NCBI GenBank assembly: GCA_016892645.1 | Contig: JAFEMX010000006.1 | Location: 43,600 to 107,599, forward strand | Length of the DNA: 64,000 nt | Reading direction: 5' to 3' | Source: Micrococcaceae bacterium RIT 802 | Lineage (GTDB): Bacteria; Actinomycetota; Actinomycetes; Actinomycetales; Micrococcaceae | Shown here: piece by piece, positions 61,451-64,000 of the stretch | Layout of the letters: every line of letters begins with the position of its first letter | How positions within the stretch are numbered: position 1 is the stretch's first letter | The notes under the pieces: generated by a model | Seen by the model: only the letters and a program-made list of their open reading frames with translations | Told to the model about the DNA's origin: nothing | Databases searched by the model: none | Program-made: the position numbers and the translations under genes

Positions 61451-62389
61451 TCAACCCTCCAGCCGTCGGGCGTAGACGCGTCGGGCCAGCACCAGTCCCC
61501 CGCCGGCCAGGGCCAGCAGGTAGAGCACGTGGAGCGCCGAGAGCCACCCGGGTTCGGCGTAGCCGTAGGAGAGCACGCGGCCGAGTTCGGTGGCATGCCA
61601 GACCGGGGAGATCCAGCCGATCCACTGCAGGAACCACGGCAACGTGGACAGCGGGAACAACGTGCCGGAGAACAGGAAGAGCGGCATGACGATGAACCGC
61701 TGGACCAGTGCGAACTGGCCCTTTTCCACGGTGATCGAGGCGGAGAAGGCCATCAGCGGCAGGCCGAACGCCACCCCGGCCAGGGAGGCGGTGATGATCG
61801 TGGCCCACGCCCAGCCGCTGGTGGCGGCCCCGAAGAACAGCACGATCACCAGGTAGACGGCGCTCTGGGCCAGGATGCGGATCGTCACGGCCAGGGCGTG
61901 CCCCTGGCAGATCTGTTGCGGCGTCAGCGGCGTCGCCAGCGGCCCGTAGTAGGTCTTCCACCACTTGAAACCCGACATGACCGCGTAGCTGAATTCCCCG
62001 GCCGCGGTCATCATGGCGGCCGAAGCCAGCAGGGCCGGGGCGATGAACTGCAGGTAGCTGACCCCGCCGAACGCCCCTCCCCCGGAGTTGGCGTCGACGA
62101 GGGAGGCCAGGCCGATCCCCATCGCGAACAGGTACACCAGCGGGTTGCCCACCGAATAGGCGATGACGATGTCCAGGTAGCCCCTCATGCCGCGCAGGTG
62201 CTGCTCGGCCAGGTACCAGGTCCCGAAGCGGCGCGCCTTGGCCGCGCTGGTCGCCGGCGGGTGCGGGACAAGCCGGGAGTTCAGGTAGGCCGGGCCGTCC
62301 CGTTGCCCGGTGGACGACGACGGCACCGGCACCGTGGCAGGGGGCTCGTCCCGTTCGCCGGTGGCGGGATCGCGCTGCTGGCTACTCAA
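61451..62389 (-). CDS. ABC-2 type transporter permease (first)
   Basis: A 312-residue paralogue of the previous permease. It has a polar Ser/Thr/Pro-rich N-terminal tail of about 50 residues, six membrane spans, and the conserved FSGTLFPLSTLPWFLQWIGWISPVWHATELGRVLS. The TTG start at 62389 follows GGAGCCTCA and overlaps the ATPase stop by 8 bases. The two permeases probably form a heterodimer, since both accompany one ATPase gene. Confidence 0.87.
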   Translation of the reverse strand: MSSQQRDPATGERDEPPATVPVPSSSTGQRDGPAYLNSRLVPHPPATSAAKARRFGTWYLAEQHLRGMRGYLDIVIAYSVGNPLVYLFAMGIGLASLVDANSGGGAFGGVSYLQFIAPALLASAAMMTAAGEFSYAVMSGFKWWKTYYGPLATPLTPQQICQGHALAVTIRILAQSAVYLVIVLFFGAATSGWAWATIITASLAGVAFGLPLMAFSASITVEKGQFALVQRFIVMPLFLFSGTLFPLSTLPWFLQWIGWISPVWHATELGRVLSYGYAEPGWLSALHVLYLLALAGGGLVLARRVYARRLEG

Positions 62390-63323
62390 TGAGGCTCCGT
62401 CCGGTCAGCCGGAGGAACACGTCCTCCAGCGAGGAACGGCGGACCAGCGAGGTCAGCGGGGACAGGCCGCGGTTGCCGATGGCCTCCAGGGCCGCTTCAC
62501 CGTCGTGGGCGTAGACCAGCAGCCGGTCCGGCAGGACCTCGATGCGCTCCCCGATCCCCTCCACCGCCTCGGCGGCCCCGGCGTTGCGGTCGGCGCCGAA
62601 GCGCAGTTCGAGGACCTCGCGGGTGGAGTACTGGCGGATCAGCGCGGACGGCGACCCCTCGGCCATGATCCGCCCCCGGTCCACCACGATGAGGCGGTCG
62701 CAGAGCTGTTCGGCCTCGTCCATGTAGTGGGTGGTGAGGATCAGGGTGACGCCGCGCTCCTTGAGCCGGAACAGCCGGTCCCAGAGGATGTGGCGCGCCT
62801 GCGGGTCCAGCCCGGTCGTCGGCTCGTCCAGGAGCAGGACGCGCGGGTCGTTGATGAGCGAGCGGGCGATGGTCAGGCGGCGTTTCATGCCCCCGGAGAG
62901 GTCCTCGACCCGGGCATTGGCCTTGTCGGTGAGCTGGGCGAAATCCAGCAGCTCGTCGGCCTTGGGCCGCAGGTACGACAGCGGCAGTCCGAAGTAGCGG
63001 CCGTAGACGATGAGGTTGTCCCTGACCTTGAGCTCCTGGTCGAGGTTGTCCTCCTGCGGGACCACTCCGAGGTGGGCGCGGACCTCGGGGCCCTGCTCCT
63101 CGGGGTCCAGGCCCATGATCCGCAACGTGCCGCCGCTGCGTTGGGAGACCCCGCCGATCATCCGCATGGTGGTGGACTTGCCGGCCCCGTTGGGGCCCAG
63201 CAGCCCGAAGGACTCCCCGGCGGGGACCTCGAAGGAGATGGCGTCCACGGCCGTGAAGTCCCCGTACCGCTTGGTGAGCTGGTCGGCGGCGATCACTGTC
63301 GGGCGCGATGTGGTCTGTGGCAC
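62382..63323 (-). CDS. ABC-2 type transporter ATP-binding protein (NodI/DrrA-like)
   Basis: The ATPase (313 aa) of the exporter. It has the Walker A GPNGAGKSTTMRMI, the Q-loop VVPQEDNLDQELKVRDNLI, the signature LSGGMKRRLTIARSL, Walker B VLLLDEPTTGLD and the switch TTHYMDEA. VPQEDNLDQELKVRDNLIVYGRYFGL is characteristic of NodI/DrrA-type exporters of lipo-chitooligosaccharides or drugs. The substrate is unknown. The start is GTG. It is transcribed from the desaturase side. Confidence 0.9.
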   Translation of the reverse strand: MPQTTSRPTVIAADQLTKRYGDFTAVDAISFEVPAGESFGLLGPNGAGKSTTMRMIGGVSQRSGGTLRIMGLDPEEQGPEVRAHLGVVPQEDNLDQELKVRDNLIVYGRYFGLPLSYLRPKADELLDFAQLTDKANARVEDLSGGMKRRLTIARSLINDPRVLLLDEPTTGLDPQARHILWDRLFRLKERGVTLILTTHYMDEAEQLCDRLIVVDRGRIMAEGSPSALIRQYSTREVLELRFGADRNAGAAEAVEGIGERIEVLPDRLLVYAHDGEAALEAIGNRGLSPLTSLVRRSSLEDVFLRLTGRSLIE

Positions 63324-63372
63324 AACCGCACTCTACTGCCAAGCAGTGGTTGGCACAAATCAATCACCGCAT

Positions 63373-64000
63373 CTAGTGCGGGCGGTACTCCGTGACCATC
63401 GGGCAGTCGAACGGGTCACGTGCGGAGAGCCCGACGGTGTTCAGGTAGCGGACCACCTGGCCGTAGGAGGCGCCGACCGAGGCGACGGTGTACGGCACCT
63501 TCAGTTCCTGGCAGTACTCGCGGACCATGACGCTGACCTCGCGCAGGTGCGGCCGCGGCATGCTCGGGAACAGGTGGTGCTCGACCTGGTAGTTCAGCCC
63601 GCCGAAGACGCCGGTGAGCATGCGGGTCCCGAAGGACGTCTTGCCCACGATGTTCCGGCTGGTCAGGACCTGGCGGCTGAAGAAGTCGATGGTCGACGTC
63701 TTGGGGATCAGCGGCATGCCCTTGTGGTTGGGGGCGAACGAGGCACCCATGTAGATGCCGAAGACGGCCAGCTGCACACCGACGAACGCGGTGGCGATCC
63801 CCCAGGGCAGGAAGATGTAGATCGCGGCGAGGTAGATGGCCAGACGCAGCCCGATCGTCGTCAATTCGCGTTTGCGTGCCTTCACCTTGTTGCCGGAGAA
63901 GAGGTACTTGATCGACTGCATGTGGAGGTTGAGGCCCTCCATCGTGAGCAGCGGGAAGAAGAGGTACCCCTGACGGCGGGTCAACCAGGCCATGAGCCCC
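63373..64000 (-). CDS. fatty acid desaturase, C-terminal part (cut by window edge)
   Basis: A di-iron membrane desaturase that introduces a double bond in acyl chains. 208 residues are visible and the frame runs past base 64000, so the N-terminal part with the first His boxes is missing. The last His box YQVEHHLFPSMP is complete, and two membrane segments IGLRLAIYLAAIYIFLPWGIATAFVGVQLAVF precede it. The C-terminus after the His box (REVSVMVREYCQELKVPY) matches DesA3-type acyl-CoA or lipid desaturases. It is a separate gene from the ABC exporter, 49 bases upstream of it. Confidence 0.9.
   Translation of the reverse strand, partial: GLMAWLTRRQGYLFFPLLTMEGLNLHMQSIKYLFSGNKVKARKRELTTIGLRLAIYLAAIYIFLPWGIATAFVGVQLAVFGIYMGASFAPNHKGMPLIPKTSTIDFFSRQVLTSRNIVGKTSFGTRMLTGVFGGLNYQVEHHLFPSMPRPHLREVSVMVREYCQELKVPYTVASVGASYGQVVRYLNTVGLSARDPFDCPMVTEYRPH

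Overview
The window is about 64 kb of very GC-rich chromosome from an actinobacterium, most likely a Micrococcales/Micrococcaceae (Arthrobacter-like) organism. The assignment rests on actinobacterial signature families (GuaB3, DUF501, a DivIC-like septation protein with a long Ala/Lys/Pro tail, a mycosin-like S8 protease, SURF1 plus DUF3817, an FmdB/Ruc-type zinc ribbon under a CIRCE operator), on heavy GTG/TTG start use, and on gene orders I remember from Mycobacterium tuberculosis (eno-DivIC-DUF501-ppx with mazG; deoA-cdd next to sdhCDAB; trpS next to a YihY-family protein). I see no insertion sequence, prophage, integrase or CRISPR array. It reads as core chromosome, densely packed, with no gene-free stretch above 300 bases.

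Layout. 1-2.8 kb: tail of a dihydrofolate-reductase-like protein, a PPK2 polyphosphate kinase and alanine aminotransferase alaA. 2.8-6.7 kb: a five-gene operon of overlapping genes for an osmoprotectant (glycine betaine/choline-type) ABC importer, headed by a Nudix hydrolase and closed by a 15-bp terminator hairpin. 6.7-9.1 kb: two Lrp/AsnC regulators around an MFS exporter. 9.2-13.3 kb: a TPR protein, an APH-fold kinase and a three-TM membrane protein. 13.3-15.8 kb: a RimJ-like acetyltransferase, 5-formyl-THF cyclo-ligase, the CIRCE-controlled Ruc/FmdB protein and a SAF-domain protein. 15.8-19.7 kb: a 1292-residue SF1-helicase-like ATPase with altered Walker motifs and a C-terminal endonuclease-like domain. 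19.9-22.8 kb: guaA, DUF3817 and SURF1. 22.9-25 kb: a serine beta-lactamase-like hydrolase, a small membrane protein and an HTH protein, all overlapping. 25-28.4 kb: guaB3-glpD-PTS IIA. 28.7-31.8 kb: an amino-acid permease, an unusual tRNA with a UAA anticodon and a short variable loop, and type II NADH dehydrogenase.

31.9-39.4 kb: mycosin-like protease, ppx, DUF501, DivIC, eno, mazG and add, all leftward. 39.6-40.9 kb: a lipoprotein behind a 14-codon leader ORF, and a DedA protein. 41-48.3 kb: a complete nucleoside uptake and salvage operon (BMP lipoprotein, double-NBD ATPase, two permeases, cdd, deoA). 48.5-51 kb: an M20 amidohydrolase and mannose-1-phosphate guanylyltransferase. 51.2-54.7 kb: sdhCDAB with a clear terminator. 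54.8-60.6 kb: YihY/BrkB, 2H RNA ligase-like protein, trpS, xth, a small membrane protein, an SDR-like reductase and a VOC protein. 60.6-63.3 kb: a two-permease ABC-2 exporter. 63.4-64 kb: the C-terminal part of a fatty-acid desaturase, cut by the window edge.

The genes mostly serve central metabolism (glycolysis, TCA/respiration, purine and pyrimidine salvage, polyphosphate), solute transport and cell-envelope/septation functions. The most promising second-look items are the helicase-nuclease fusion, the CIRCE/Ruc unit, the short-arm tRNA(UAA), the hydrolase-membrane-HTH unit, the glpD-PTS IIA coupling, and the leader-ORF lipoprotein. No database search was run; every family assignment is from reading the sequence.
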